DNA of 64,000 nt from Carboxylicivirga sp. M1479 (GTDB lineage Bacteria; Bacteroidota; Bacteroidia; Bacteroidales; Marinilabiliaceae), in assembly GCF_007097485.1 (NCBI RefSeq), contig NZ_VKDE01000008.1, positions 1-64,000 on the forward strand, given 5' to 3'. The translations under genes were made by a program, and so were the position numbers. Below the pieces are notes generated by a model. It was given only the letters and a program-made list of their open reading frames with translations, was not told where the DNA came from and made no database searches. This document shows positions 36,941-45,739 of this stretch, piece after piece; the stretch's first letter is position 1, and each line of letters starts with the position of its first letter.

Positions 36941-37513
36941 TTAAAAATGATACAAAATACCAGCACCAATACTAAAATAATTGGCACCACCTAAGATGTA
37001 TTTTATTTCGCCTGTTAGGTTCAAGGCTTCAGTTAATGGTAAACGACCTCCAAATCCAAGGTTAAATCCAAATTCACTGCCTTTTGATTCCATGGCATCA
37101 GCCAGGCTTGAAAAAGGGTTTTCGCCATAAAAATCTTCGTATTCGCTAGAGCCACCGTAGTAGTCATCATACTCATCATAATCCGACGTACCGATTCCAT
37201 CAATTTCAATTTTATAAAAGGTAATGTTGATACCCGCTAAACCATAAAGACATTTGCCCTCGTTATTGAGAAATACGTAATGTCCGTTAAAGTCAAGTGC
37301 TGAGTAATTTACATTGTTTTTCTCGAAGAAATAAGTGAATCCGGCATCTGCTTCCCATGTTTCATTAATGAGGTATAAACCTTTTACATTAATACCAATG
37401 TTATCAATATCGGTAGCGTAAGTAAGACCAGCGCCAGCCATAAATTTTGAATCCTGAGCCGACATAAAAGTGGCTGAAGCGATAAAACAGGCAATAAATA
37501 ATAGCTTTTTCAT
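36941..37513 (-). CDS. Outer-membrane beta-barrel protein
   Basis: A 190-aa exported protein with signal peptide MKKLLFIACFIASATFMSA. Alternating strands (AGAGLTYATD, NVKGLYLINE, ADAGFTYFF) and the C-terminal YFSIGAGILYHF, with a terminal Phe, fit an eight-strand OMP_b-brl family barrel. A loop of about 45 residues is very rich in Asp, Tyr and Gly (DYDEYDDYYGGSSEYEDFYG), an acidic surface loop. No specific function. It is monocistronic by its terminators. Confidence 0.85.
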   Translation of the reverse strand: MKKLLFIACFIASATFMSAQDSKFMAGAGLTYATDIDNIGINVKGLYLINETWEADAGFTYFFEKNNVNYSALDFNGHYVFLNNEGKCLYGLAGINITFYKIEIDGIGTSDYDEYDDYYGGSSEYEDFYGENPFSSLADAMESKGSEFGFNLGFGGRLPLTEALNLTGEIKYILGGANYFSIGAGILYHF

Positions 37514-37682
37514 TTTGAATCGTGTTTAAGTTTGATATTCTTTTAATTACAATCCAAAAATAAGGTGGAATAGCGATCAAAGCCGGGTGTACTTGAATGT
37601 GTCAGATATTAGTTTGAATGTGTATTACCTTTGTCAGAATCTGCATTTTTATTTATCGATAGGTTTACACTCGCATAGATTT

Positions 37683-38429
37683 TTAACTTGAACTCAGACT
37701 ATTGATCAGAGCTTGTTTTTTGCGCGCTGATACTGGAATTTCTTTGCCGTTATTTAAAATAACAAAGCCTCCATCGCTTTTATCTATTTTGCTGATATAT
37801 TGAATATTGACCAAGAAGGACTGGTGTGGGCGTACAAAATTAAATTCCTCGAGCAAGCCAGCATACTCTTTCATGGGTTTTGATACTATAATATCGTGAG
37901 CGTTTTCAAGTATAAAAGTGGTGTAGCTATTATCACTTTTACAATACATTATGCGCGAAATATCAACAAGATGCATGGCTTCAGCTGTGCGCAAAACAAT
38001 CTTTTTGTTTTGTGTCTTCTTTTCGTAGTGTTCCAGAAAATTACCATACTGCTGCTCGGTGTTGTGCTCTTTTAGCTGTTCCAAAGCATTATTAATACTA
38101 TCGATAAACTCAAACTCGTTAACTGGTTTCAGAATGTAGTCAATGGCACTGAATTTAAATGCTTTAATGGCAAAATCGTTAAAGCCCGTAATAAATATCA
38201 ATTTGAAGTTATAAGGGCGAATCTTTTGCAGGATGTTAAAACCGGTACCTCCCTTAATCTCTATATCGAGTAATACAAGGTCGGGGTTTGTGTTGGTTAT
38301 CAATTCAATGCCCGAATCAACAGAGTCTGCTTCGCCAGCAATGTTTATTTCAGGAAAATTTTCTTTCAATAAACTGCTATTGAGTTCACGCATTTGCTGA
38401 TCATCGTCAATTATAACTGCTTGTATCAT
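37683..38429 (-). CDS. LytTR-family response regulator
   Basis: A 248-aa regulator. The receiver domain (residues 1-120) has the acidic pair in IIDDDQ and phospho-acceptor Asp55 in LVLLDIEIKGG. The Thr/Lys sites are FITGF and DYILKPV. The LytTR output domain covers residues about 140-245 (RIMYCKSDNSYTTF, FNFVRPHQSFLVN, KEIPVSARKK). It partners the sensor kinase immediately upstream: 1 base separates the kinase stop at 38431 from this start. Targets are not readable from sequence; the divergent S9 peptidase gene is a neighbour. Confidence 0.95.
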   Translation of the reverse strand: MIQAVIIDDDQQMRELNSSLLKENFPEINIAGEADSVDSGIELITNTNPDLVLLDIEIKGGTGFNILQKIRPYNFKLIFITGFNDFAIKAFKFSAIDYILKPVNEFEFIDSINNALEQLKEHNTEQQYGNFLEHYEKKTQNKKIVLRTAEAMHLVDISRIMYCKSDNSYTTFILENAHDIIVSKPMKEYAGLLEEFNFVRPHQSFLVNIQYISKIDKSDGGFVILNNGKEIPVSARKKQALINSLSSS

Positions 38430-38430
38430 A

Positions 38431-40374
38431 TTAGTTTAAAATAGGTAGGTAAACTTTTACTTGTGTGCCTTGGCCTCCAATATCTGAAAGGTCTAGTATC
38501 TCCGGTGCTGGTAAATTTGGGATGTCATTTTTTATTATAGCCATCCGCTGATTAAATATTTCAGTTGCTTTAGACTTGTGCTCTTCGTTGCTTGTTTGGC
38601 AAGTACTATTAATGCCAATGCCATTGTCTTTAATAATGGCACATATATAATTGTTCTCTTCGTTAAGATGTAACGAGATTTGGCCATTTTCACTTAGGTG
38701 CTTAACGCCATGTTTAATAGCATTTTCTATAAAGGGTTGTAACAACATTGGAGGTACTTGAATAAATTCAGTTTCCAAGTCCTCCGTGTAGTCGATGGAG
38801 TAGTCAAATGCCTTGTTAACTCTCATTTGTTCCAATTCCAGATAGTTTTTTAGTGTATCAATCTCTTCAATAAGTGCTACTTCATCATTGCTTGAGTTGT
38901 TAAGAATTGACCTTGTTAGTCGTGCAAAATTACCCATGTATCGTGCGGCTGCTTTGGGTTCATTTTTATACATATAGTTTTGGATGCTCCCCAAAGCGTT
39001 AAAAATAAAATGTGGGTTCATTAAAGATTTTAATAATTGCTGACGAAGCTTTTCTTGCTGTTGGTGTGCATTTCTCTTGCGTACTTTTAGAATAAACAAG
39101 ACAAAAGCGAGCATTAGTATCAAGATGAAGATAACCGCAAAGCCCAGGCGCAACCGTTGGTTTTTGATTTCGTTATCCGCTGAAAGAATCTTTATTTGTT
39201 GCTCTTTCTTTTCTGTTTGGTAATTAATGTCAAGACTCTGAATTTCTTTACGGTACTTCGCCGCATTGATGCTGTCTTTCCATTGGTTAGTCTGCTGTTG
39301 ATACAAATAGGCGTTTTGCCAATTACTCTGAAGTTTCGATAACTCGGTTAATGCCTCATTTATTATTATCAACTGCTCAATAGAATGCACATCTTGAGCC
39401 ATTTGTTCAGCAAGTTTTAACTCTTCCTCAGCTTTTGATAAATCATTTTTTTTAAGGCTGATTTTACCCATATAAGCGTGGCAAAGCGATAGGTATCGCT
39501 TGGTTTTATACCGTTCATGTATTTCAATGGCTTTACCAAATAAGTCAATGGCTTGTTGGAAGTCTTCCTTTTGATAATAAGCAATGCCCATTAGGTGGTA
39601 AGTTACGGCCATTCCTTTGTCATAATTCAGTTTCTTTTTTAGTTCTAAGGCCAGCTGAAAATAAACCAATGCTGAATCAGGCTGCAGGCGCTGCAAATGT
39701 ATTTCGCCTATCAATCCATGATTAAACGACATGGTGCGCTTATCGTTGCGTTCAAGTGCCATTTGATTGGATGCCGACAAGTGGTATAAGGCCTTGGCAT
39801 ACTCTTGCTGTGCCAAATATGTGGCACCTAAAGTATTGTGTGTATAAGAAGCCCCTTTTGTATCTTTCAGTCGTTCCTGAATGGCAAGTGCTTTGTAAAA
39901 GAAAGGTACGGCAAGTGTATATAAATCCTGTTTTCGGTATACTTGACCCAGGTTGTTGTAGTTGTAGCACATTTGATTACTATCCTGTAAGTCAAGTGCT
40001 ATAGTCAAGGATTGTTGATGATACAAAAAGGCAGAATTGTATTTTTCATTATATCGCTCTTGTAAACCCATGTAATCTAAACTCTTCATCAGGCTTGGCT
40101 GGTTGTTGTTCGCTTTACAATATTCAATAAAATCAGCCATTAAGGGTTGGTAGTTGTTTTCTAACTTTCGTCTTTTTCGCCTAATCTTCAACAATATTTC
40201 ACGCATTTTGGCGGTGTCCGCAGCATTGTCTTTTAACTCTTGGGAAATTGAGTTATATATGGCTTTAGCAGCTTGCTCATCTGGCAGAGCCTTGGCAAAA
40301 GTGCAGGGGAAACAGATTAAAATCAATAAGAAAGTCACAGCAAGGCGACTGCCTGATAGTTGGGGTTTGTTCAT
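38431..40374 (-). CDS. TPR-containing LytS/YehU-type sensor histidine kinase
   Basis: A 647-aa protein. The start at 40374 gives signal peptide MNKPQLSGSRLAVTFLLILI.., which a longer upstream frame would bury. The periplasmic part (about residues 60-360) holds six or more tetratricopeptide repeats (YNNLGQVYRKQ, YNTLGATYLAQ-like HNTLGATYLAQ, YHLMGIAYYQKE). One TM helix near residues 415-435 (FAVIFILILMLAFVLFIL) follows. The His_kinase dimerisation motif LLKSLMNPHFIFNALGSIQN has the phospho-His near residue 455, and an ATPase domain ends the protein (IIKDNGIGIN). It senses through protein contacts in the periplasm. Operonic with the LytTR regulator. Confidence 0.95.
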   Translation of the reverse strand: MNKPQLSGSRLAVTFLLILICFPCTFAKALPDEQAAKAIYNSISQELKDNAADTAKMREILLKIRRKRRKLENNYQPLMADFIEYCKANNNQPSLMKSLDYMGLQERYNEKYNSAFLYHQQSLTIALDLQDSNQMCYNYNNLGQVYRKQDLYTLAVPFFYKALAIQERLKDTKGASYTHNTLGATYLAQQEYAKALYHLSASNQMALERNDKRTMSFNHGLIGEIHLQRLQPDSALVYFQLALELKKKLNYDKGMAVTYHLMGIAYYQKEDFQQAIDLFGKAIEIHERYKTKRYLSLCHAYMGKISLKKNDLSKAEEELKLAEQMAQDVHSIEQLIIINEALTELSKLQSNWQNAYLYQQQTNQWKDSINAAKYRKEIQSLDINYQTEKKEQQIKILSADNEIKNQRLRLGFAVIFILILMLAFVLFILKVRKRNAHQQQEKLRQQLLKSLMNPHFIFNALGSIQNYMYKNEPKAAARYMGNFARLTRSILNNSSNDEVALIEEIDTLKNYLELEQMRVNKAFDYSIDYTEDLETEFIQVPPMLLQPFIENAIKHGVKHLSENGQISLHLNEENNYICAIIKDNGIGINSTCQTSNEEHKSKATEIFNQRMAIIKNDIPNLPAPEILDLSDIGGQGTQVKVYLPILN

Positions 40375-40437
40375 AAATATACGGTTTTTGCATTCACTCA
40401 GGTAAATGCAATAAGTCTGGTTACAAGCGATAAGATA

Positions 40438-40445
40438 CAAACTTA
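40438..40445 (-). promoter_or_regulatory. Candidate -7 box of the sensor kinase operon
   Basis: On the minus strand TAAGTTTG fits TAnnTTTG, about 64 bases before the kinase start. A matching -33 was not found. Confidence 0.4.
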
Positions 40446-40543
40446 AAAAACATATATCGTATAAGCGTTGCATTTTTGATTAAGCAAAGGTTTAGAGCGT
40501 TTAGAGGCAATTATTCATTGATTAGCTACTATGCTTGAGTATA

Positions 40544-40636
40544 ATTTAAAAAGCAGCCTTGAATTTCTTTGCTTTCGTTTCTTGCTTCAAGGCAAGAAAT
40601 GAAGTCCAGTTTGGGCGGATAGCCCAATTGATCAAA
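40544..40636 (+). repeat. REP-like dispersed repeat, copy B
   Basis: ATTTAAAAAGCAGCCTTGAA, then TTCAAGGC closing an 8-bp stem (40556-40563 with 40586-40593), then GAAGTCC and GTTTGGGCGGATAGCCCAAT. Copy A at 26361-26452 has the same plan, with a 20-base identical core. It lies 150 bp upstream of the S9 peptidase start and points toward it. Confidence 0.75.
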
Positions 40637-40786
40637 CTATATAGGACAACATTGATCTTATTTCATATTTATAAAAGTCAAGTTATTTTAGAATTTAAAC
40701 TAAACATCAAATCCATGTTATTGAGCATCTATGTTATATTATCGTTACTATTATTTATCTTCAAGCCTTCAAACAATTCTATAACA

Positions 40787-43630
40787 ATGTATAAATCTTT
40801 AATCAGAACCACATTATCGCTGGTGATATGCTGCATGTTTGCACAGTCATCATTGGCCGATGGAAAAAAGAACCTGGATGCATCCGTTTATGACGGATGG
40901 AAATCCATAGACAGAGGGTATGTTATTTCAAATGACGCTAGCTTTGTTTCGTACGTCATCAAACCTCAAAAAGGAGATACTTACCTTTATTTGTATAATG
41001 TAAAAACCGAATCACTGGATTCTATTCCACGCGGTAAATCGCCTGTTTTTTCGCAAAGCAACGAATTTATTGCTTTTAGGGTAGCTGCACAGGCAGATTC
41101 TATACGAGCGTTGAAATTAAAGAAAACTAAGAAAGACAAGATGCCAAAAGACAGCTTGTTTATTCGCACTTTGTCAAGCGGTGAAACTAAAACAGTTGCC
41201 AATCTTAATAAATGGAGTGCACCCAAAAAGGGAGGCGATTGGTTAGCCTATATGCTTGAGAAAGAAGTGAAGAAAAAAGAAGAGAAGAAGGACACTGCTC
41301 AAGTGGAGAAAAAGGAAGATAAAAAAGAAGAAAAAGATAAAAAGAAGGACAAGAAAAAATCGTTTAAGTCCAAAGGAAAACCTCTTGTATTTTATAGACC
41401 AGTTACCGGCGATAGCTTGTACATCGAAAAGGTAAAGCATTACTCATTAGCTGATAACGGTTCTGCTGCATACATAGTACAAAGTGTAGGCGATACTACT
41501 GAGGTATCAAAAGTATTGAAGTTCAACCCACAATCCTTTACAGTTGATACTCTGTTTAAGCAAATAGGTAAAATTGAAAAATTAGCCAGTGCTTTTGATG
41601 GTGCTCAATGTGCCTTTTTATTCTCGCCTGATACGGCAGATACGAAAGTTTATCGCTTGTATCATATGGGAATGAAGATGAAGTCGCCACAAATGATTGT
41701 GGACACCATGCATGCTTCTATGCCTGTTGAATGGTCGGTTCGTACTAAAGGCAGTTTGAATTTTTCAGAGAACGGTCAACGTTTGTTTTTTGATGCAGGC
41801 AAGCGTCCTGCTGAGGAACCAAAAGATACTTTAACGGCCGATGAGAAAATGCATGTCGATATCTGGAACTGGAAAGACTTGGATATTCAGCCAATGCAAA
41901 AAAAGAACCTCAGACGTGAAAAAGATCCGACTTATACCTTTGTATACCACATTAAGAAAAAGCGCATTGTGCAGCTTGAGGATAAGGACCTAAAATCGGT
42001 AGAAGTATTGGCTAAAGGCAATTCAAACATTGCTATTGGTAATGACAATACACCCTATCGTTGGGCCCGTACTTATTCAGGAAAATGGACTTCAGATGTG
42101 TATAAGATTGATGTATTAACAGGTGAAAAAACGCTGTTAGTTAAAGATCAGTCGGGCGAAGGAGATATATCAGAGGATGGCCAATGGGGCGTTTATTATC
42201 AACCTACAGACGGCCAGTATTATTCTGTAAATGTGAAAAGCGGAACGCACCAACTAATTTCGAAAGGAACTTCGGTTAGTTTTGCTGATGAATTGCACGA
42301 TACACCTAATGATGCTCGTGCCTATGGTGTTGTTGGCTTCTCTACAGATAAGAAGAGTGTTTTAGTTTACGACCGTTACGATATTTGGAAATTAGATTTG
42401 AGTGGCAAAACCCAAGCCATCTGTTTAACTCAGGAGCAAGGACGAAAGAACACAACGGAGTATCGTTACGTCAAGTTAGATAAGGAAGAAAAGTACATCG
42501 ATCTCAATCAGGAATTGTTATTGAAAACATTTAACGATGTTAACAAGCAATCGGGTTACTCCACATTAAAATCACAGAAATTAGGCGAAATAATGATGGG
42601 TGATTATAGCGTTTATACACCTATGAAAGCGAAAGATGCCGATGTGTTATTGTGGCGTAAGTCTACCTATAAAGAGTATGCTGAGTTACAAGTGAGCGAC
42701 CTTAAATTCAATAACTCGAAAGTTATTAGTAATACCAACCCTCAGCAAAAAAACTATGTTTGGGGTGATATAAAATTGGTTGATTGGGTAGCGTCCGACG
42801 GCTTAACTCATCAAGGCTTATTGATTACACCTGAAAACCTTGATCCGAACAAAAAGTACCCGATGGTATCGTATTTCTATGAGCGTTATTCTGATAATTT
42901 ACACGGTTATCGATCGCCTGCACCTAGTCGATCAACCGTTAACTGGAATTTTTATGCTTCCAATGGCTATGTGATATTTGTGCCAGATGTATTTTATCGC
43001 GATGGTGATCCTGGTTTATGTGCCTACGAAGCTATTGTAAGTGGTTGTCTAGCTATGGCTGATCGTCATGATTTTATTGACCGTGAGAACATGGGTATTC
43101 AAGGACAAAGCTGGGGAGGTTATCAAGTGGCGCATTTGGTTACCCGTACTAACTTGTTTAAAGCGGGTATGGCAGGAGCACCAGTAAGTAACATGACCAG
43201 TGCCTACGGTGGAATTCGCTGGGGCTCGGGTATGAGTCGTCAGTTTCAGTATGAGAAAACACAAAGTCGTATTGGCGGAACGCTATGGGAAAAAACGAAC
43301 AAGTACATCGAAAACTCACCTGTGTTTTTTGCACCTCAGGTAGAAACACCACTATTAATGATGCATAACGATAACGATGGTGCGGTACCTTGGTATCAGG
43401 GTATTGAGTATTACATGGCCTTGCGTCGTTTGCAAAAACCGGTGTGGATGTTGGTGTATAACGATGAAGAACACAACCTTACACGTCGAGCAAACTCAAA
43501 GGATTTAAGCATTAGAATGATGCAGTTTTTTAATCATTACTTAAAGGGTGAGCCTATGCCAGTGTGGATGCACGATGGTGTACCTGCTGTTAAAAAAGGA
43601 AAAGACTACGGCTATGATTTGGTAGAGTAG
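40787..43630 (+). CDS. Prolyl oligopeptidase family (S9) serine peptidase
   Basis: A 947-aa exported peptidase with signal peptide MYKSLIRTTLSLVICCMFAQSSLA, which supports this start over upstream ATGs. Residues about 40-690 form the beta-propeller. The C-terminal alpha/beta hydrolase domain has the nucleophile Ser in GIQGQSWGGY (about 774), Asp in HNDNDGAVPW (about 863) and His in DEEHNLTRR (about 896). It resembles DPP4-like S9 enzymes of Bacteroidetes. An unusual Lys/Glu-rich charged insert of about 40 residues (near residue 160-200, e.g. KKEEKKDTAQVEKKED) interrupts the propeller. It probably degrades peptides in the periplasm. Confidence 0.93.
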   Translation: MYKSLIRTTLSLVICCMFAQSSLADGKKNLDASVYDGWKSIDRGYVISNDASFVSYVIKPQKGDTYLYLYNVKTESLDSIPRGKSPVFSQSNEFIAFRVAAQADSIRALKLKKTKKDKMPKDSLFIRTLSSGETKTVANLNKWSAPKKGGDWLAYMLEKEVKKKEEKKDTAQVEKKEDKKEEKDKKKDKKKSFKSKGKPLVFYRPVTGDSLYIEKVKHYSLADNGSAAYIVQSVGDTTEVSKVLKFNPQSFTVDTLFKQIGKIEKLASAFDGAQCAFLFSPDTADTKVYRLYHMGMKMKSPQMIVDTMHASMPVEWSVRTKGSLNFSENGQRLFFDAGKRPAEEPKDTLTADEKMHVDIWNWKDLDIQPMQKKNLRREKDPTYTFVYHIKKKRIVQLEDKDLKSVEVLAKGNSNIAIGNDNTPYRWARTYSGKWTSDVYKIDVLTGEKTLLVKDQSGEGDISEDGQWGVYYQPTDGQYYSVNVKSGTHQLISKGTSVSFADELHDTPNDARAYGVVGFSTDKKSVLVYDRYDIWKLDLSGKTQAICLTQEQGRKNTTEYRYVKLDKEEKYIDLNQELLLKTFNDVNKQSGYSTLKSQKLGEIMMGDYSVYTPMKAKDADVLLWRKSTYKEYAELQVSDLKFNNSKVISNTNPQQKNYVWGDIKLVDWVASDGLTHQGLLITPENLDPNKKYPMVSYFYERYSDNLHGYRSPAPSRSTVNWNFYASNGYVIFVPDVFYRDGDPGLCAYEAIVSGCLAMADRHDFIDRENMGIQGQSWGGYQVAHLVTRTNLFKAGMAGAPVSNMTSAYGGIRWGSGMSRQFQYEKTQSRIGGTLWEKTNKYIENSPVFFAPQVETPLLMMHNDNDGAVPWYQGIEYYMALRRLQKPVWMLVYNDEEHNLTRRANSKDLSIRMMQFFNHYLKGEPMPVWMHDGVPAVKKGKDYGYDLVE

Positions 43631-43651
43631 CCTGGAGTTGAAATAAATGAT

Positions 43652-43686
43652 AAAGCGTCACAGTAGTTATATTGTGGCGCTTTTTT
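43652..43686 (+). terminator. Rho-independent terminator after the S9 peptidase
   Basis: AAGCGTCACA pairing with TTGTGGCGCTT, followed by TTTTTT. Confidence 0.88.
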
Positions 43687-43800
43687 AGTTTGTGATATTG
43701 GTTTTTAAAAAGTTGACCTTTACGTATTTTTTCATTTAACTTAGTGTGCATGTGTACAGTAGCTTGTGCAAAACTTTTATTTTAATCTAATTCAAACAAA

Positions 43801-44298
43801 ATGAGAAAAGTTTTATTATTACTAATGGTGGCTGTATTGTCTATTGGGGCAGTAGGGCAGGAGAAAGAAAGTAAAGGCATGTGGGTTGGTGGTGGCATTG
43901 GCTTTCATGGAGGCGATAACGATGGTTGGAACCTTAGTCCGCAGTGGGGCATGATGTTTAATGAGAATATGGGTGTTGGAGCCAATCTGGTATTTTCCGA
44001 TGACGATTGGATGGTTGAACCCTACTTTAGGTATTATCTGGGAGTAACAGATAACTTTAAGTTTTTTGGCGATGGAGCCCTCGCATTTGGAGGTAATGAT
44101 GACTCAAGTCAGTTTCGTATTCAGGTACGACCTGGCGTGCAGTATTGGTTTACTCCCAAATGGTCATTGGCAGCAGCCACCCCTGTCCTGTCTTTTCATA
44201 GTGTCAACTACGACGATGATAATAGAGAAGATATCAGTACATCATTTTTTGGACTTGATGCCACGGACTTAAGCTTTTCTCTCTATTTTCATTTTTAG
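43801..44298 (+). CDS. Small outer-membrane beta-barrel protein
   Basis: A 165-aa exported protein with signal peptide MRKVLLLLMVAVLSIGAVG. Strands such as GMWVGGGIGFHGG, QWGMMFNENMGVGANLVF and WMVEPYFRYYLG, with C-terminal LSFSLYFHF, fit an eight-strand barrel of the OMP_b-brl/OmpW-like type. No specific ligand or role can be read. It is monocistronic between terminators at 43652-43686 and 44326-44366. Confidence 0.85.
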   Translation: MRKVLLLLMVAVLSIGAVGQEKESKGMWVGGGIGFHGGDNDGWNLSPQWGMMFNENMGVGANLVFSDDDWMVEPYFRYYLGVTDNFKFFGDGALAFGGNDDSSQFRIQVRPGVQYWFTPKWSLAAATPVLSFHSVNYDDDNREDISTSFFGLDATDLSFSLYFHF

Positions 44299-44325
44299 GA
44301 GCACAACCCGTAAGAGAATATTAGT

Positions 44326-44366
44326 AAGCGACGTAATTAGGTAGTTACGTCGCTTTGTTGTTTTTT
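44326..44366 (+). terminator. Rho-independent terminator
   Basis: Perfect 11-bp stem AAGCGACGTAA / TTACGTCGCTT, loop of 8, then TGTTGTTTTTT. Confidence 0.9.
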
Positions 44367-44408
44367 GTAAATCATAAATACACAAGCTTTCTTTACGTGC
44401 AAAAAACT

Positions 44409-44416
44409 TACCTTTG
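44409..44416 (+). promoter_or_regulatory. -7 box touching the start codon: likely leaderless transcript
   Basis: TACCTTTG fits the Bacteroidetes -7 consensus exactly. Only 4 bases (CGCG) separate it from the ATG at 44421, so transcription would start at or very near the initiator codon. This also supports the chosen start. Confidence 0.55.
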
Positions 44417-44420
44417 CGCG

Positions 44421-45710
44421 ATGAAAATATTTGATAAGCTCACATCGGAGGAAGCTCGCACATTTCGACTGCATCTTTTCTATAGTAGTATAGATGGGAT
44501 TGCAAGCGGGGCCTTGATTCTTAACGAGTTTATCTTTATCAAGTCGTTGAAAGGAACCAATGTACAGCTGGCTTTTTTGTTCCAGTTTAGCATGGTGGTG
44601 TTTTTATTCGCCATGGTGGCCAATGAGGTGATGCGCCGCTTGACCAACCGAAAGCGTTTTTTGCGTATTACTGGTATTATTACCCGTTTACCTTTGGTGG
44701 GTTTTGCCTTTTTTCCCAATGTTACTGGCGACAATGGTTTGAGTTCCACTTACCACCTTATATTCTTAGCTGTATTCTTGTTATTTCACACCTCTAAAAT
44801 AGCCGTTGTTCCTTCCATCAATCAATACCTAAAAGGGAACTACAGGCATGAGTTATTTGGTAAGTTATTTGGTTATTCGACCACGCTCAATAAAATATTT
44901 GTACTGATATCAACCTTTGCGGTGGGAGAATTATTGCATTTTAACCCCAACTCATACAAGGTGTTTTATCCGGTTGTGGGTGTCCTGGGAGTTGTTTCTG
45001 TTTATCAGCTCACTAAAATTAACTTCATACAAAGGGCAGAGTTGGTAACTACACCTGTTTGGCATGCAGTTGGCAATTCGTTTCGCCGCATTCTGCAGAT
45101 TTTAAAGAATAATCAACCATTTCGTCATTTGGAAATAGGCTTTATTCTTTATGGTTTTGCATGGATGAGTACCCATGCAGTGGTAACCATTTTTTACAAA
45201 GAGGCTCTTGATGTTAATTACCCAACGGTAGCACTTTATAATATACTGTTTAATGTGGTGGCCATCCTCTTATTGCCTTTGTTTGGCAAGTTAATAGGTA
45301 AGCGTGATCCCCGACGTTTTGGGATCTTAACCTTTGGTTCATTAATGCTGTTTATTGTTTTCACGGCTTTAACAGAGTACTATCCTTTTTATTTTGAAGT
45401 AGGAAATTATAAACTATACTACTTGTTTTTAGTAGCCCTGTTTTTTAATGGTGTTTTTATGGGGAGTATGCCCATATTGTGGGGCATCGGTAGTAGTTAT
45501 TTTTGCAAACCCCACGAGGCAGCCGATTATCAATCGGTACACCTGTTCTTAACCGGATTCAGGGCTTTGTTTGCACCCATTATAGGTATTAAACTGTATG
45601 AGTTGTATGGTTTTAGCTTTACCTATGGGGTAGGGGTAATATTATTACTAATGGCCATTGGCTTAATGATTTACTCCGAAAAATACTTCCGTAAAACAAA
45701 CAATTCGTAA
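44421..45710 (+). CDS. MFS-type membrane transporter
   Basis: A 429-aa integral membrane protein with about 12 hydrophobic segments, organised like a major facilitator (LFGKLFGYSTTLNKIFVLIST mid-region, key part GYSTTLNKIF; GKRDPRRFGILTFG as the cytoplasmic loop after TM8). The A-motif of classic MFS is weak, so the family is divergent. The start at 44421 is supported by the -7 box just upstream; a longer frame exists but overlaps the preceding terminator. Another MFS gene follows 29 bp downstream, probably in one operon. Substrate unknown. Confidence 0.85.
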   Translation: MKIFDKLTSEEARTFRLHLFYSSIDGIASGALILNEFIFIKSLKGTNVQLAFLFQFSMVVFLFAMVANEVMRRLTNRKRFLRITGIITRLPLVGFAFFPNVTGDNGLSSTYHLIFLAVFLLFHTSKIAVVPSINQYLKGNYRHELFGKLFGYSTTLNKIFVLISTFAVGELLHFNPNSYKVFYPVVGVLGVVSVYQLTKINFIQRAELVTTPVWHAVGNSFRRILQILKNNQPFRHLEIGFILYGFAWMSTHAVVTIFYKEALDVNYPTVALYNILFNVVAILLLPLFGKLIGKRDPRRFGILTFGSLMLFIVFTALTEYYPFYFEVGNYKLYYLFLVALFFNGVFMGSMPILWGIGSSYFCKPHEAADYQSVHLFLTGFRALFAPIIGIKLYELYGFSFTYGVGVILLLMAIGLMIYSEKYFRKTNNS

Positions 45711-45739
45711 ACACTAAAAACATTAAACGTAAGAAACCC

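Noticed and set aside
40559-40786. N-terminal extension of the S9 peptidase
   Set aside because: It would run through the REP-like repeat and place the signal peptide internally.
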